The notes under the pieces: model-generated | Told to the model about the DNA's origin: nothing | Seen by the model: the letters and a program-made list of their open reading frames with translations, nothing else | Database searches by the model: none | Source: Auanema rhodensis | Taxonomy: Eukaryota > Nematoda > Chromadorea > Rhabditida > Rhabditidae | Direction: 5' to 3' | Assembly: GCA_964057225.1 (NCBI GenBank) | Contig: OZ059899.1 | Span: 19,848,501-19,912,500 of the forward strand | Length of the DNA stretch: 64,000 nucleotides | Position numbers and translations under genes: made by a program | Shown: positions 13,927-29,370 of the stretch, piece by piece | Layout: the number at the start of each line of letters is the position of its first letter | Position numbering within the stretch: position 1 is the stretch's first letter

Positions 13927-16900
13927 TTGAAAAATGATGCATTAGTGTATGTTGAGTTTCCATGTACACTCAACATAGCTTCCAAAAACATTTTGACAAA
14001 AATTTTTCCGAAAAATTTCAAAATAATTTCGCGAAAAGTAGATGTTTTTAGATTCCTTTTTTCAAGGCAAAGACGATGGACAATGTTATTCAACGAAAAA
14101 ATTATTTCTGCAGGGTGAAAATCGAGGATATAAGTGTGAACTTATATCAGTTGATATCTCGGGGCGTTTTTAAGCTAGCGCAAATCTGATAACACAGATC
14201 GACGCAGCTTAAAACTCCGCATCGAATGCACTATACATCATTGAGAAACGCTTGATACAAAAATTAGTTATGATCGTTTGAAAAATGATGCATTAGTGTA
14301 TGTTGAGTTTCCATGTACACTCAACATTGCTTCCAAAAACATTTTTACAAAAATTTTTCCGAAAAATTTCAAGATAATTTCGCAAAAAATAGATGTTTTT
14401 AGATTCCTTTTTTCAAGGCAAAGACGATGAACAATGTTATTCAACGAAAAAATTATTTCTGCAGGGTGAAAATCGAGGATATAAGTGTGAACTTATATCA
14501 GTTGATATCTCGGGGCGTTTTTGAGCTAGCGCAAATCTGATAACACAGATCGACGCAGCTTAAAAATCCGCATCGAATACACTATACTGCATTGAGAAAC
14601 GCTTAATACAAAAATTAGTTATGATCGTTTGAAAAATGATGCATTAGTGTATGTTGAGTTTCCATGTACACTCAACATTGCTTCCAAAAACATTTTGACA
14701 AAAATGTTTCCGAAAAATTTCAAAATAATTTCGCGAAAAGTAGATGTTTTTAGATTCCTTTTTTCAAGGCAAAGACGATAGACAATGTTATTCAACGAAA
14801 AAATTATTTCTGCAGGGTGAAAATCGAGGATATAAGTGTGAACTTATATCAGTTGATATCTCGGTGCATTTTTAAGCTAGCGCAAATCTGATAACACAGA
14901 TCGACGCAGCTTAAAAATCCGCATCGAATGCACTATACATCATTGAGAAACGTTTAATACAAAAATTAGTTATGATCGTTTGAAAAATGATGCATTAGTG
15001 TATATTGAGTTTCCATGTACACTCAACATAGCTTCCAAAAACATTTTGACAAAAATTTTTCCGAAAAATTTCGAAATAAATTCGCAAAAAGTAGATGTTT
15101 TTAGATTCCTTTTTTCAAGGCAAAGACGATGGACAATGTTATTCAACGAAAAAATTAATTCTGCAGGGTGAAAATCGAGGATATAAGTGTGAACTTATAT
15201 CAGTTGATATCTCGGTGCATTTTTAAGCTAGCGCAAATCTGATAACACAGATCGACGCAGCTTAAAAATCCACATCGAATGCACTATACTACATTGAGAA
15301 ACGCTTGATACAAAAATTAGTTATGATCGTTTGAAAAATGATGCATTAGTGTATGTTGAGTTTCCATGTACACTCAACATAGCTTCCAAAAACATTTTGA
15401 CAAAAATTTTTCCGAAAAATTTCAAAATAATTTCGCGAAAAGTAGATGTTTTTAGATTCCTTTTTTCAAGGCAAAGACGATGGACAATGTTATTCAACGA
15501 AAAAATTATTTCTGCAGGGTGAAAATCGAGGATATAAGTGTGAACTTATATCAGTTGATATCTCGGGGCGTTTTTAAGCTAGCGCAAATCTGATAACACA
15601 GATCGACGCAGCTTAAAACTCCGCATCGAATGCACTATACATCATTGAGAAACGCTTGATACAAAAATTAGTTATGATCGTTTGAAAAATGATGCATTAG
15701 TGTATGTTGAGTTTCCATGTACACTCAACATTGCTTCCAAAAACATTTTTACAAAAATTTTTCCGAAAAATTTCAAGATAATTTCGCAAAAAATAGATGT
15801 TTTTAGATTCCTTTTTTCAAGGCAAAGACGATGAACAATGTTATTCAACGAAAAAATTATTTCTGCAGGGTGAAAATCGAGGATATAAGTGTGAACTTAT
15901 ATCAGTTGATATCTCGGGGCGTTTTTAAGCTAGCGCAAATCTGATAACACAGATCGACGCAGCTTAAAAATCCGCATCGAATACACTATACTGCATTGAG
16001 AAACGCTTAATACAAAAATTAGTTATGATCGTTTGAAAAATGATGCATTAGTGTATGTTGAGTTTCCATGTACACTCAACATTGCTTCCAAAAACATTTT
16101 GACAAAAATGTTTCCGAAAAATTTCAAAATAATTTCGCGAAAAGTAGATGTTTTTAGATTCCTTTTTTCAAGGCAAAGACGATAGACAATGTTATTCAAC
16201 GAAAAAATTATTTCTGCAGGGTGAAAATCGAGGATATAAGTGTGAACTTATATCAGTTGATATCTCGGTGCATTTTTAAGCTAGCGCAAATCTGATAACA
16301 CAGATCGACGCAGCTTAAAAATCCGCATCGAATGCACTATACATCATTGAGAAACGTTTAATACAAAAATTAGTTATGATCGTTTGAAAAATGATGCATT
16401 AGTGTATATTGAGTTTCCATGTACACTCAACATAGCTTCCAAAAACATTTTGACAAAAATTTTTCCGAAAAATTTCGAAATAAATTCGCAAAAAGTAGAT
16501 GTTTTTAGATTCCTTTTTTCAAGGCAAAGACGATGGACAATGTTATTCAACGAAAAAATTAATTCTGCAGGGTGAAAATCGAGGATATAAGTGTGAACTT
16601 ATATCAGTTGATATCTCGGTGCATTTTTAAGCTAGCGCAAATCTGATAACACAGATCGACGCAGCTTAAAAATCCACATCGAATGCACTATACTACATTG
16701 AGAAACGCTTGATACAAAAATTAGTTATGATCGTTTGAAAAATGATGCATTAGTGTATGTTGAGTTTCCATGTACACTCAACATAGCTTCCAAAAACATT
16801 TTGACAAAAATTTTTCCGAAAAATTTCAAAATAATTTCGCGAAAAGTAGATGTTTTTAGATTCCTTTTTTCAAGGCAAAGACGATGGACAATGTTATTCA

Positions 16901-17436
16901 ACGAAAAAATTATTTCTGCAGGGTGAAAATCGAGGATATAAGTGTGAACTTATATCAGTTGATATCTCGGGGCGTTTTTAAGCTAGCGCAAATCTGATAA
17001 CACAGATCGACGCAGCTTAAAAATCCGCATCGAATGCACTATACATCATTGAGAAACGCTTGATACAAAAATTAGTTATGATCGTTTGAAAAATGATGCA
17101 TTAGTGTATGTTGAGTTTCCATGTACACTCAACATTGCTTCCAAAAACATTTTTACAAAAATTTTTCCGAAAAATTTCAAGATAATTTCGCAAAAAATAG
17201 ATGTTTTTAGATTCCTTTTTTCAAGGCAAAGACGATGAACAATGTTATTCAACGAAAAAATTATTTCTGCAGGGTGAAAATCGAGGATATAAGTGTGAAC
17301 TTATATCAGTTGATATCTCGGGGCGTTTTTAAGCTAGCGCAAATCTGATAACACAGATCGACGCAGCTTAAAAATCCGCATCGAATACACTATACTGCAT
17401 TGAGAAACGCTTAATACAAAAATTAGTTATGATCGT
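13225..17436 (+). repeat. Higher-order repeat: 4-monomer unit (1404 bp), three copies
   Basis: The unit begins with a monomer carrying CGATAGACAATG, then one with GTATATTG and AAATAAATTC, then one with GCGAAAAG plus GGGGCG, then one with CGATGAACAATG. The pattern repeats at 13225, 14629 and 16033. Copies 1 and 2 also share AAAACTCCGC (near 14213 and 15616), which copy 3 lacks. The TAG and TGA changes fall in the pseudo-coding frame, which argues that the frame is not under selection. Confidence 0.88.
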
Positions 17437-18840
17437 TTGAAAAATGATGCATTAGTGTATGTTGAGTTTCCATGTACACTCAACATTGCTTCCAAAAACA
17501 TTTTTACAAAAATTTTTCCGAAAAATTTCAAGATAATTTCGCAAAAAATAGATGTTTTTAGATTCCTTTTTTCAAGGCAAAGACGATGGACAATGTTATT
17601 CAACGAAAAAATTAATTCTGCAGGGTGAAAATCGAGGATATAAGTGTGAACTTATATCAGTTGATATCTCGGTGCATTTTTAAGCTAGCGCAAATCTGAT
17701 AACACAGATCGACGCAGCTCAAAAATCCACATCGAATGCACTATACTACATTGAGAAACGCTTGATACAAAAATTAGTTATGATCGTTTGAAAAATGATG
17801 CATTAGTGTATGTTGAGTTTCCATGTACACTCAACATAGCTTCCAAAAACATTTTGACAAAAATTTTTCCGAAAAATTTCAAAATAATTTCGCGAAAAGT
17901 AGATGTTTTTAGATTCCTTTTTTCAAGGCAAAGACGATGGACAATGTTATTCAACGAAAAAATTATTTCTGCAGGGTGAAAATCGAGGATATAAGTGTGA
18001 ACTTATATCAGTTGATATCTCGGGGCGTTTTTAAGCTAGCGCAAATCTGATAACACAGATCGACGCAGCTTAAAAATCCGCATCGAATGCACTATACATC
18101 ATTGAGAAACGCTTGATACAAAAATTAGTTATGATCGTTTGAAAAATGATGCATTAGTGTATGTTGAGTTTCCATGTACACTCAACATAGCTTCCAAAAA
18201 CATTTTGACAAAAATTTTTCCGAAAAATTTCAAAATAAATTCGCAAAAAATAGATGTTTTTAGATTCCTTTTTTCAAGGCAAAGACGATGGACAATGTTA
18301 TTCAACGAAAAAATTAATTCTGCAGGGTGAAAATCGAGGATATAAGTGTGAACTTATATCAGTTGATATCTCGGTGCATTTTTAAGCTAGCGCAAATCTG
18401 ATAACACAGATCGACGCAGCTTAAAAATCCGCATCGAATACACTATACTGCATTGAGAAACGCTTAATACAAAAATTAGTTATGATCGTTTGAAAAATGA
18501 TGCATTAGTGTATGTTGAGTTTCCATGTACACTCAACATTGCTTCCAAAAACATTTTGACAAAAATTTTTCCGAAAAATTTTGAAATAATTTCGCAAAAA
18601 GTAGGTGTTTTTAGATTGCTTTTTTCAAGGCAAAGACGATGGACAATGTTATTCATCGGAAAAATTAATTCTGCAGGGTGAAAATCGAGGATATAAGTGT
18701 GAACTTATATCAGTTGATATCTCGGTGCATTTTTAAGCTAGCGCAAATCTGATAACAAAGATCGACGCAGCTTAAAAATCCGCATCGAATGCACTATACT
18801 ACATTGAGAAACGCTTAATACAAAAATTAGTTATGATCGT

Positions 18841-21800
18841 TTGAAAAATGATGCATTAGTGTATGTTGAGTTTCCATGTACACTCAACATTGCTTCCAAA
18901 AACATTTTGACAAAAATGTTTCCGAAAAATTTCAAAATAATTTCGCGAAAAGTAGATGTTTTTAGATTCCTTTTTTCAAGGCAAAGACGATAGACAATGT
19001 TATTCAACGAAAAAATTATTTCTGCAGGGTGAAAATCGAGGATATAAGTGTGAACTTATATCAGTTGATATCTCGGTGCATTTTTAAGCTAGCGCAAATC
19101 TGATAACACAGATCGACGCAGCTTAAAAATCCGCATCGAATGCACTATACATCATTGAGAAACGTTTAATACAAAAATTAGTTATGATCGTTTGAAAAAT
19201 GATGCATTAGTGTATATTGAGTTTCCATGTACACTCAACATAGCTTCCAAAAACATTTTGACAAAAATTTTTCCGAAAAATTTCGAAATAAATTCGCAAA
19301 AAGTAGATGGTTTTAGATTCCTTTTTCCAAGGCAAAGACGATGGACAATGTTATTCAACGAAAAAATTAATTCTGCAGGGTGAAAATCGAGGATATAAGT
19401 GTGAACTTATATCAGTTGATATCTCGGTGCATTTTTAAGCTAGCGCAAATCTGATAACACAGATCGACGCAGCTTAAAAATCCGCATCGAATACACTATA
19501 CTGCATTGAGAAACGCTTAATACAAAAATTAGTTATGATCGTTTGAAAAATGATGCATTAGTGTATGTTGAGTTTCCATGTACACTCAACATTGCTTCCA
19601 AAAACATTTTGACAAAAATTTTTCCGAAAAATTTTGAAATAATTTCGCAAAAAGTAGGTGTTTTTAGATTCCTTTTTTCAAGGCAAAGACGATGGACAAT
19701 GTTATTCATCGAAAAAATTAATTCTGCAGGGTGAAAATCGAGGATATAAGTGTGAACTTATATCAGTTGATATCTCGGTGCATTTTTAAGCTAGCGCAAA
19801 TCTGATAACACAGATCGACGCAGCTTAAAAATCCGCATCGAATGCACTATACTGCATTGAGAAACGCTTAATACAAAAATTAGTTATGATCGTTTGAAAA
19901 ATGATGCATTAGTGTATGTTGAGTTTCCATGTACACTCAACATTGCTTCCAAAAACATTTTGACAAAAATTTTTCCGAAAAATTTTGAAATAATTTCGCA
20001 AAAAGTAGGTGTTTTTAGATTCCTTTTTTCAAGGCAAAGACGATGGACAATGTTATTCATCGAAAAAATTAATTCTGCAGGGTGAAAATCGAGGATATAA
20101 GTGTGAACTTATATCAGTTGATATCTCGGTGCATTTTTAAGCTAGCGCAAATCTGATAACACAGATCGACGCAGCTTAAAAATCCGCATCGAATGCACTA
20201 TACTCCATTGAGAAACGCTTAATACAAAAGTTAGTTATGATCGTTTGAAAAATGATGCATTAGTGTATGTTGAGTTTCCATGTACACTCAACATAGCTTC
20301 CAAAAACATTTTGACAAAAATTTTTCCGAAAAATTTCGAAATAAATTCGCAAAAAGTAGATGTTTTTAGATTCCTTTTTTCAAGGCAAAGACGATGGACA
20401 ATGTTATTCAACGAAAAAATTAATTCTGCAGGGTGAAAATCGAGGATATAAGTGTGAACGTATATCAGTTGATATCTCGGTGCATTTTTAAGCTAGCGCA
20501 AATCTGATAACACAGATCGACGCAGCTTAAAAATCCGCATCGAATGCACTATATTACATTGAGAAACGCTTGATACAAAAATTAGTTATGATCGTTTGAA
20601 AAAAGATGCATTAGTGTATGTTGAGTTTCCATGTACACTCAACATTGCTTCCAAAAACATTTTGACAAAAATTTTTCCAAAAAATTTCAAAATAATTTCG
20701 CAAAAAGTAAATGTTTTTAGATTCCTTTTTTCAAGGCAAAGACGATGGACAATGTTATTCAACGAAAAAATTAATTCTGCAGGGTGAAAATCGAGGATAT
20801 AAGTGTGAACTTATATCAGTTGATATCTCGGTGCATTTTTAAGCTAGCGCAAATCTGATAACACAGATCGACGCAGCTTAAAAATCCGCATCGAATGCAC
20901 TATACTACATTGAGAAACGCTTAATACAAAAATTAGTTATGATCGTTTGAAAAATGATGCATTAGTGTATGTTGAGTTTCCATGTACACTCAACATTGCT
21001 TCCAAAAACATTTTGACAAAAATGTTTCCGAAAAATTTCAAAATAATTTCGCGAAAAGTAGATGTTTTTAGATTCCTTTTTTCAAGGCAAAGACGATAGA
21101 CAATGTTATTCAACGAAAAAATTATTTCTGCAGGGTGAAAATCGAGGATATAAGTGTGAACTTATATCAGTTGATATCTCGGTGCATTTTTAAGCTAGCG
21201 CAAATCTGATAACACAGATCGACGCAGCTTAAAAATCCGCATCGAATGCACTATACATCATTGAGAAACGTTTAATACAAAAATTAGTTATGATCGTTTG
21301 AAAAATGATGCATTAGTGTATATTGAGTTTCCATGTACACTCAACATAGCTTCCAAAAACATTTTGACAAAAATTTTTCCGAAAAATTTCGAAATAAATT
21401 CGCAAAAAGTAGATGGTTTTAGATTCCTTTTTCCAAGGCAAAGACGATGGACAATGTTATTCAACGAAAAAATTAATTCTGCAGGGTGAAAATCGAGGAT
21501 ATAAGTGTGAACTTATATCAGTTGATATCTCGGTGCATTTTTAAGCTAGCGCAAATCTGATAACACAGATCGACGCAGCTTAAAAATCCGCATCGAATAC
21601 ACTATACTGCATTGAGAAACGCTTAATACAAAAATTAGTTATGATCGTTTGAAAAATGATGCATTAGTGTATGTTGAGTTTCCATGTACACTCAACATTG
21701 CTTCCAAAAACATTTTGACAAAAATTTTTCCGAAAAATTTTGAAATAATTTCGCAAAAAGTAGGTGTTTTTAGATTCCTTTTTTCAAGGCAAAGACGATG

Positions 21801-24800
21801 GACAATGTTATTCATCGAAAAAATTAATTCTGCAGGGTGAAAATCGAGGATATAAGTGTGAACTTATATCAGTTGATATCTCGGTGCATTTTTAAGCTAG
21901 CGCAAATCTGATAACACAGATCGACGCAGCTTAAAAATCCGCATCGAATGCACTATACTGCATTGAGAAACGCTTAATACAAAAATTAGTTATGATCGTT
22001 TGAAAAATGATGCATTAGTGTATGTTGAGTTTCCATGTACACTCAACATTGCTTCCAAAAACATTTTGACAAAAATTTTTCCGAAAAATTTTGAAATAAT
22101 TTCGCAAAAAGTAGGTGTTTTTAGATTCCTTTTTTCAAGGCAAAGACGATGGACAATGTTATTCATCGAAAAAATTAATTCTGCAGGGTGAAAATCGAGG
22201 ATATAAGTGTGAACTTATATCAGTTGATATCTCGGTGCATTTTTAAGCTAGCGCAAATCTGATAACACAGATCGACGCAGCTTAAAAATCCGCATCGAAT
22301 GCACTATACTCCATTGAGAAACGCTTAATACAAAAGTTAGTTATGATCGTTTGAAAAATGATGCATTAGTGTATGTTGAGTTTCCATGTACACTCAACAT
22401 AGCTTCCAAAAACATTTTGACAAAAATTTTTCCGAAAAATTTCGAAATAAATTCGCAAAAAGTAGATGTTTTTAGATTCCTTTTTTCAAGGCAAAGACGA
22501 TGGACAATGTTATTCAACGAAAAAATTAATTCTGCAGGGTGAAAATCGAGGATATAAGTGTGAACGTATATCAGTTGATATCTCGGTGCATTTTTAAGCT
22601 AGCGCAAATCTGATAACACAGATCGACGCAGCTTAAAAATCCGCATCGAATGCACTATATTACATTGAGAAACGCTTGATACAAAAATTAGTTATGATCG
22701 TTTGAAAAAAGATGCATTAGTGTATGTTGAGTTTCCATGTACACTCAACATTGCTTCCAAAAACATTTTGACAAAAATTTTTCCAAAAAATTTCAAAATA
22801 ATTTCGCAAAAAGTAAATGTTTTTAGATTCCTTTTTTCAAGGCAAAGACGATGGACAATGTTATTCAACGAAAAAATTAATTCTGCAGGGTGAAAATCGA
22901 GGATATAAGTGTGAACTTATATCAGTTGATATCTCGGTGCATTTTTAAGCTAGCGCAAATCTGATAACACAGATCGACGCAGCTTAAAAATCCGCATCGA
23001 ATGCACTATACTACATTGAGAAACGCTTAATACAAAAATTAGTTATGATCGTTTGAAAAATGATGCATTAGTGTATGTTGAGTTTCCATGTACACTCAAC
23101 ATTGCTTCCAAAAACATTTTGACAAAAATGTTTCCGAAAAATTTCAAAATAATTTCGCGAAAAGTAGATGTTTTTAGATTCCTTTTTTCAAGGCAAAGAC
23201 GATAGACAATGTTATTCAACGAAAAAATTATTTCTGCAGGGTGAAAATCGAGGATATAAGTGTGAACTTATATCAGTTGATATCTCGGTGCATTTTTAAG
23301 CTAGCGCAAATCTGATAACACAGATCGACGCAGCTTAAAAATCCGCATCGAATGCACTATACATCATTGAGAAACGTTTAATACAAAAATTAGTTATGAT
23401 CGTTTGAAAAATGATGCATTAGTGTATATTGAGTTTCCATGTACACTCAACATAGCTTCCAAAAACATTTTGACAAAAATTTTTCCGAAAAATTTCGAAA
23501 TAAATTCGCAAAAAGTAGATGGTTTTAGATTCCTTTTTCCAAGGCAAAGACGATGGACAATGTTATTCAACGAAAAAATTAATTCTGCAGGGTGAAAATC
23601 GAGGATATAAGTGTGAACTTATATCAGTTGATATCTCGGTGCATTTTTAAGCTAGCGCAAATCTGATAACACAGATCGACGCAGCTTAAAAATCCGCATC
23701 GAATACACTATACTGCATTGAGAAACGCTTAATACAAAAATTAGTTATGATCGTTTGAAAAATGATGCATTAGTGTATGTTGAGTTTCCATGTACACTCA
23801 ACATTGCTTCCAAAAACATTTTGACAAAAATTTTTCCGAAAAATTTTGAAATAATTTCGCAAAAAGTAGGTGTTTTTAGATTCCTTTTTTCAAGGCAAAG
23901 ACGATGGACAATGTTATTCATCGAAAAAATTAATTCTGCAGGGTGAAAATCGAGGATATAAGTGTGAACTTATATCAGTTGATATCTCGGTGCATTTTTA
24001 AGCTAGCGCAAATCTGATAACACAGATCGACGCAGCTTAAAAATCCGCATCGAATGCACTATACTGCATTGAGAAACGCTTAATACAAAAATTAGTTATG
24101 ATCGTTTGAAAAATGATGCATTAGTGTATGTTGAGTTTCCATGTACACTCAACATTGCTTCCAAAAACATTTTGACAAAAATTTTTCCGAAAAATTTTGA
24201 AATAATTTCGCAAAAAGTAGGTGTTTTTAGATTCCTTTTTTCAAGGCAAAGACGATGGACAATGTTATTCATCGAAAAAATTAATTCTGCAGGGTGAAAA
24301 TCGAGGATATAAGTGTGAACTTATATCAGTTGATATCTCGGTGCATTTTTAAGCTAGCGCAAATCTGATAACACAGATCGACGCAGCTTAAAAATCCGCA
24401 TCGAATGCACTATACTCCATTGAGAAACGCTTAATACAAAAGTTAGTTATGATCGTTTGAAAAATGATGCATTAGTGTATGTTGAGTTTCCATGTACACT
24501 CAACATAGCTTCCAAAAACATTTTGACAAAAATTTTTCCGAAAAATTTCGAAATAAATTCGCAAAAAGTAGATGTTTTTAGATTCCTTTTTTCAAGGCAA
24601 AGACGATGGACAATGTTATTCAACGAAAAAATTAATTCTGCAGGGTGAAAATCGAGGATATAAGTGTGAACTTATATCAGTTGATATCTCGGTGCATTTT
24701 TAAGCTAGCGCAAATCTGATAACACAGATCGACGCAGCTTAAAAATCCGCATCGAATGCACTATATTACATTGAGAAACGCTTGATACAAAAATTAGTTA

Positions 24801-25158
24801 TGATCGTTTGAAAAAAGATGCATTAGTGTATGTTGAGTTTCCATGTACACTCAACATTGCTTCCAAAAACATTTTGACAAAAATTTTTCCAAAAAATTTC
24901 AAAATAATTTCGCAAAAAGTAAATGTTTTTAGATTCCTTTTTTCAAGGCAAAGACGATGGACAATGTTATTCAACGAAAAAATTAATTCTGCAGGGTGAA
25001 AATCGAGGATATAAGTGTGAACTTATATCAGTTGATATCTCGGTGCATTTTTAAGCTAGCGCAAATCTGATAACACAGATCGACGCAGCTTAAAAATCCA
25101 CATCGAATGCACTATACTACATTGAGAAACGCTTGATACAAAAATTAGTTATGATCGT
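18841..25158 (+). repeat. Higher-order repeat: 6-monomer unit (2106 bp), three copies
   Basis: Each unit runs: CGATAGACAATG variant; GTATATTG plus GATGGTTTTAG variant; two GTAGGTG/TTCATCG variants; an AAATAAATTC variant; and a TTGAAAAAAGATG variant with AGTAAATG. Starts are 18841, 20947 and 23053. Copies 1 and 2 share GTGAACGTATATC (near 20455 and 22561) whereas copy 3 has the usual CTTATATC, giving a relative order of amplification. Confidence 0.88.
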
Positions 25159-26913
25159 TTGAAAAATGATGCATTAGTGTATGTTGAGTTTCCATGTACA
25201 CTCAACATAGCTTCCAAAAACATTTTGACAAAAATTTTTCCGAAAAATTTCAAAATAATTTCGCGAAAAGTAGATGTTTTTAGATTCCTTTTTTCAAGGC
25301 AAAGACGATGGACAATGTTATTCAACGAAAAAATTATTTCTGCAGGGTGAAAATCGAGGATATAAGTGTGAACTTATATCAGTTGATATCTCGGGGCGTT
25401 TTTAAGCTAGCGCAAATCTGATAACACAGATCGACGCAGCTTAAAAATCCGCATCGAATGCACTATATTACATTGAGAAACGCTTGATACAAAAATTAGT
25501 TATGATCGTTTGAAAAAAGATGCATTAGTGTATGTTGAGTTTCCATGTACACTCAACATTGCTTCCAAAAACATTTTGACAAAAATTTTTCCAAAAAATT
25601 TCAAAATAATTTCGCAAAAAGTAAATGTTTTTAGATTCCTTTTTTCAAGGCAAAGACGATGGACAATGTTATTCAACGAAAAAATTAATTCTGCAGGGTG
25701 AAAATCGAGGATATAAGTGTGAACTTATATCAGTTGATATCTCGGTGCATTTTTAAGCTAGCGCAAATCTAATAACACAGATCGACGCAGCTTAAAAATC
25801 CACATCGAATGCACTATACTACATTGAGAAACGCTTGATACAAAAATTAGTTATGATCGTTTGAAAAATGATGCATTAGTGTATGTTGAGTTTCCATGTA
25901 CACTCAACATAGCTTCCAAAAACATTTTGACAAAAATTTTTCCGAAAAATTTCAAAATAATTTCGCGAAAAGTAGATGTTTTTAGATTCCTTTTTTCAAG
26001 GCAAAGACGATGGACAATGTTATTCAACGAAAAAATTATTTCTGCAGGGTGAAAATCGAGGATATAAGTGTGAACTTATATCAGTTGATATCTCGGGGCG
26101 TTTTTAAGCTAGCGCAAATCTGATAACACAGATCGACGCAGCTTAAAAATCCGCATCGAATGCACTATACATCATTGAGAAACGCTTGATACAAAAATTA
26201 GTTATGATCGTTTGAAAAATGATGCATTAGTGTATGTTGAGTTTCCATGTACACTCAACATAGCTTCCAAAAACATTTTGACAAAAATTTTTCCGAAAAA
26301 TTTCAAAATAAATTCGCAAAAAGTAGATGTTTTTAGATTCCTTTTTTCAAGGCAAAGACGATGGACAATGTTATTCAACGAAAAAATTAATTCTGCAGAG
26401 TGAAAATCGAGGATATAAGTGTGAACTTATATCAGTTGATATCTCGGTGCATTTTTAAGCTAGCGCAAATCTGATAACACAGATCGACGCAGCTTAAAAA
26501 TCCGCATCGAATACACTATACTGCATTGAGAAACGCTTAATACAAAAATTAGTTATGATCGTTTGAAAAATGATGCATTAGTGTATGTTGAGTTTCCATG
26601 TACACTCAACATTGCTTCCAAAAACATTTTGACAAAAATTTTTCCGAAAAATTTTGAAATAATTTCGCAAAAAGTAGGTGTTTTTAGATTGCTTTTTTCA
26701 AGGCAAAGACGATGGACAATGTTATTCATCGAAAAAATTAATTCTGCAGGGTGAAAATCGAGGATATAAGTGTGAACTTATATCAGTTGATATCTCGGTG
26801 CATTTTTAAGCTAGCGCAAATCTGATAACACAGATCGACGCAGCTTAAAAATCCGCATCGAATGCACTATACATCATTGAGAAACGTTTAATACAAAAAT
26901 TAGTTATGATCGT

Positions 26914-29019
26914 TTGAAAAATGATGCATTAGTGTATATTGAGTTTCCATGTACACTCAACATTGCTTCCAAAAACATTTTGACAAAAATGTTTCCGAAA
27001 AATTTCAAAATAATTTCGCGAAAAGTAGATGTTTTTAGATTCCTTTTTTCAAGGCAAAGACGATGGACAATGTTATTCAACGAAAAAATTATTTCTGCAG
27101 GGTGAAAATCGAGGATATAAGTGTGAACTTATATCAGTTGATATCTCGGTGCATTTTTAAGCTAGCGCAAATCTGATAACACAGATCGACGCAGCTTAAA
27201 AATCCGCATCGAATGCACTATACATCATTGAGAAACGTTTAATACAAAAATTAGTTATGATCGTTTGAAAAATGATGCATTAGTGTATATTGAGTTTCCA
27301 TGTACACTCAACATAGCTTCCAAAAACATTTTGACAAAAATTTTTCCGAAAAATTTCGAAATAAATTCGCAAAAAGTAGATGTTTTTAGATTCCTTTTTT
27401 CAAGGCAAAGACGATGGACAATGTTATTCAACGAAAAAATTAATTCTGCAGGGTGAAAATCGAGGATATAAGTGTGAACTTATATCAGTTGATATCTCGG
27501 TGCATTTTTAAGCTAGCGCAAATCTGATAACACAGATCGACGCAGCTTAAAAATCCGCATCGAATACACTATACTGCATTGAGAAACGCTTAATACAAAA
27601 ATTAGTTATGATCGTTTGAAAAATGATGCATTAGTGTATGTTGAGTTTCCATGTACACTCAACATTGCTTCCAAAAACATTTTGACAAAAATTTTTCCGA
27701 AAAATTTTGAAATAATTTCGCAAAAAGTAGGTGTTTTTAGATTCCTTTTTTCAAGGCAAAGACGATGGACAATGTTATTCATCGAAAAAATTAATTCTGC
27801 AGGGTGAAAATCGAGGATATAAGTGTGAACTTATATCAGTTGATATCTCGGTGCATTTTTAAGCTAGCGCAAATCTGATAACACAGATCGACGCAGCTTA
27901 AAAATCCGCATCGAATGCACTATACATCATTGAGAAACGTTTAATACAAAAATTAGTTATGATCGTTTGAAAAATGATGCATTAGTGTATATTGAGTTTC
28001 CATGTACACTCAACATTGCTTCCAAAAACATTTTGACAAAAATGTTTCCGAAAAATTTCAAAATAATTTCGCGAAAAGTAGATGTTTTTAGATTCCTTTT
28101 TTCAAGGCAAAGACGATGGACAATGTTATTCAACGAAAAAATTATTTCTGCAGGGTGAAAATCGAGGATATAAGTGTGAACTTATATCAGTTGATATCTC
28201 GGTGCATTTTTAAGCTAGCGCAAATCTGATAACACAGATCGACGCAGCTTAAAAATCCGCATCGAATGCACTATACATCATTGAGAAACGTTTAATACAA
28301 AAATTAGTTATGATCGTTTGAAAAATGATGCATTAGTGTATATTGAGTTTCCATGTACACTCAACATAGCTTCCAAAAACATTTTGACAAAAATTTTTCC
28401 GAAAAATTTCGAAATAAATTCGCAAAAAGTAGATGTTTTTAGATTCCTTTTTTCAAGGCAAAGACGATGGACAATGTTATTCAACGAAAAAATTAATTCT
28501 GCAGGGTGAAAATCGAGGATATAAGTGTGAACTTATATCAGTTGATATCTCGGTGCATTTTTAAGCTAGCGCAAATCTGATAACACAGATCGACGCAGCT
28601 TAAAAATCCGCATCGAATACACTATACTGCATTGAGAAACGCTTAATACAAAAATTAGTTATGATCGTTTGAAAAATGATGCATTAGTGTATGTTGAGTT
28701 TCCATGTACACTCAACATTGCTTCCAAAAACATTTTGACAAAAATTTTTCCGAAAAATTTTGAAATAATTTCGCAAAAAGTAGGTGTTTTTAGATTCCTT
28801 TTTTCAAGGCAAAGACGATGGACAATGTTATTCATCGAAAAAATTAATTCTGCAGGGTGAAAATCGAGGATATAAGTGTGAACTTATATCAGTTGATATC
28901 TCGGTGCATTTTTAAGCTAGCGCAAATCTGATAACACAGATCGACGCAGCTTAAAAATCCGCATCGAATACACTATACTGCATTGAGAAACGCTTAATAC
29001 AAAAATTAGTTATGATCGT
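26914..29019 (+). repeat. Higher-order repeat: 3-monomer unit (1053 bp), two copies
   Basis: The order is a GTATATTG plus AAAATGTTTCC variant, a GTATATTG plus AAATAAATTC variant, and a GTAGGTG/TTCATCG variant. It occurs at 26914-27966 and again at 27967-29019. A further GTAGGTG monomer at 29020 has TTAAAATCG in place of TGAAAATCG. Confidence 0.83.
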
Positions 29020-29370
29020 TTGAAAAATGATGCATTAGTGTATGTTGAGTTTCCATGTACACTCAACATTGCTTCCAAAAACATTTTGACAAAAATTTTT
29101 CCGAAAAATTTTGAAATAATTTCGCAAAAAGTAGGTGTTTTTAGATTCCTTTTTTCAAGGCAAAGACGATGGACAATGTTATTCATCGAAAAAATTAATT
29201 CTGCAGGGTTAAAATCGAGGATATAAGTGTGAACTTATATCAGTTGATATCTCGGTGCATTTTTAAGCTAGCGCAAATCTGATAACACAGATCGACGCAG
29301 CTTAAAAATCCGCATCGAATGCACTATACTGCATTGAGAAACGCTTAATACAAAAGTTAGTTATGATCGT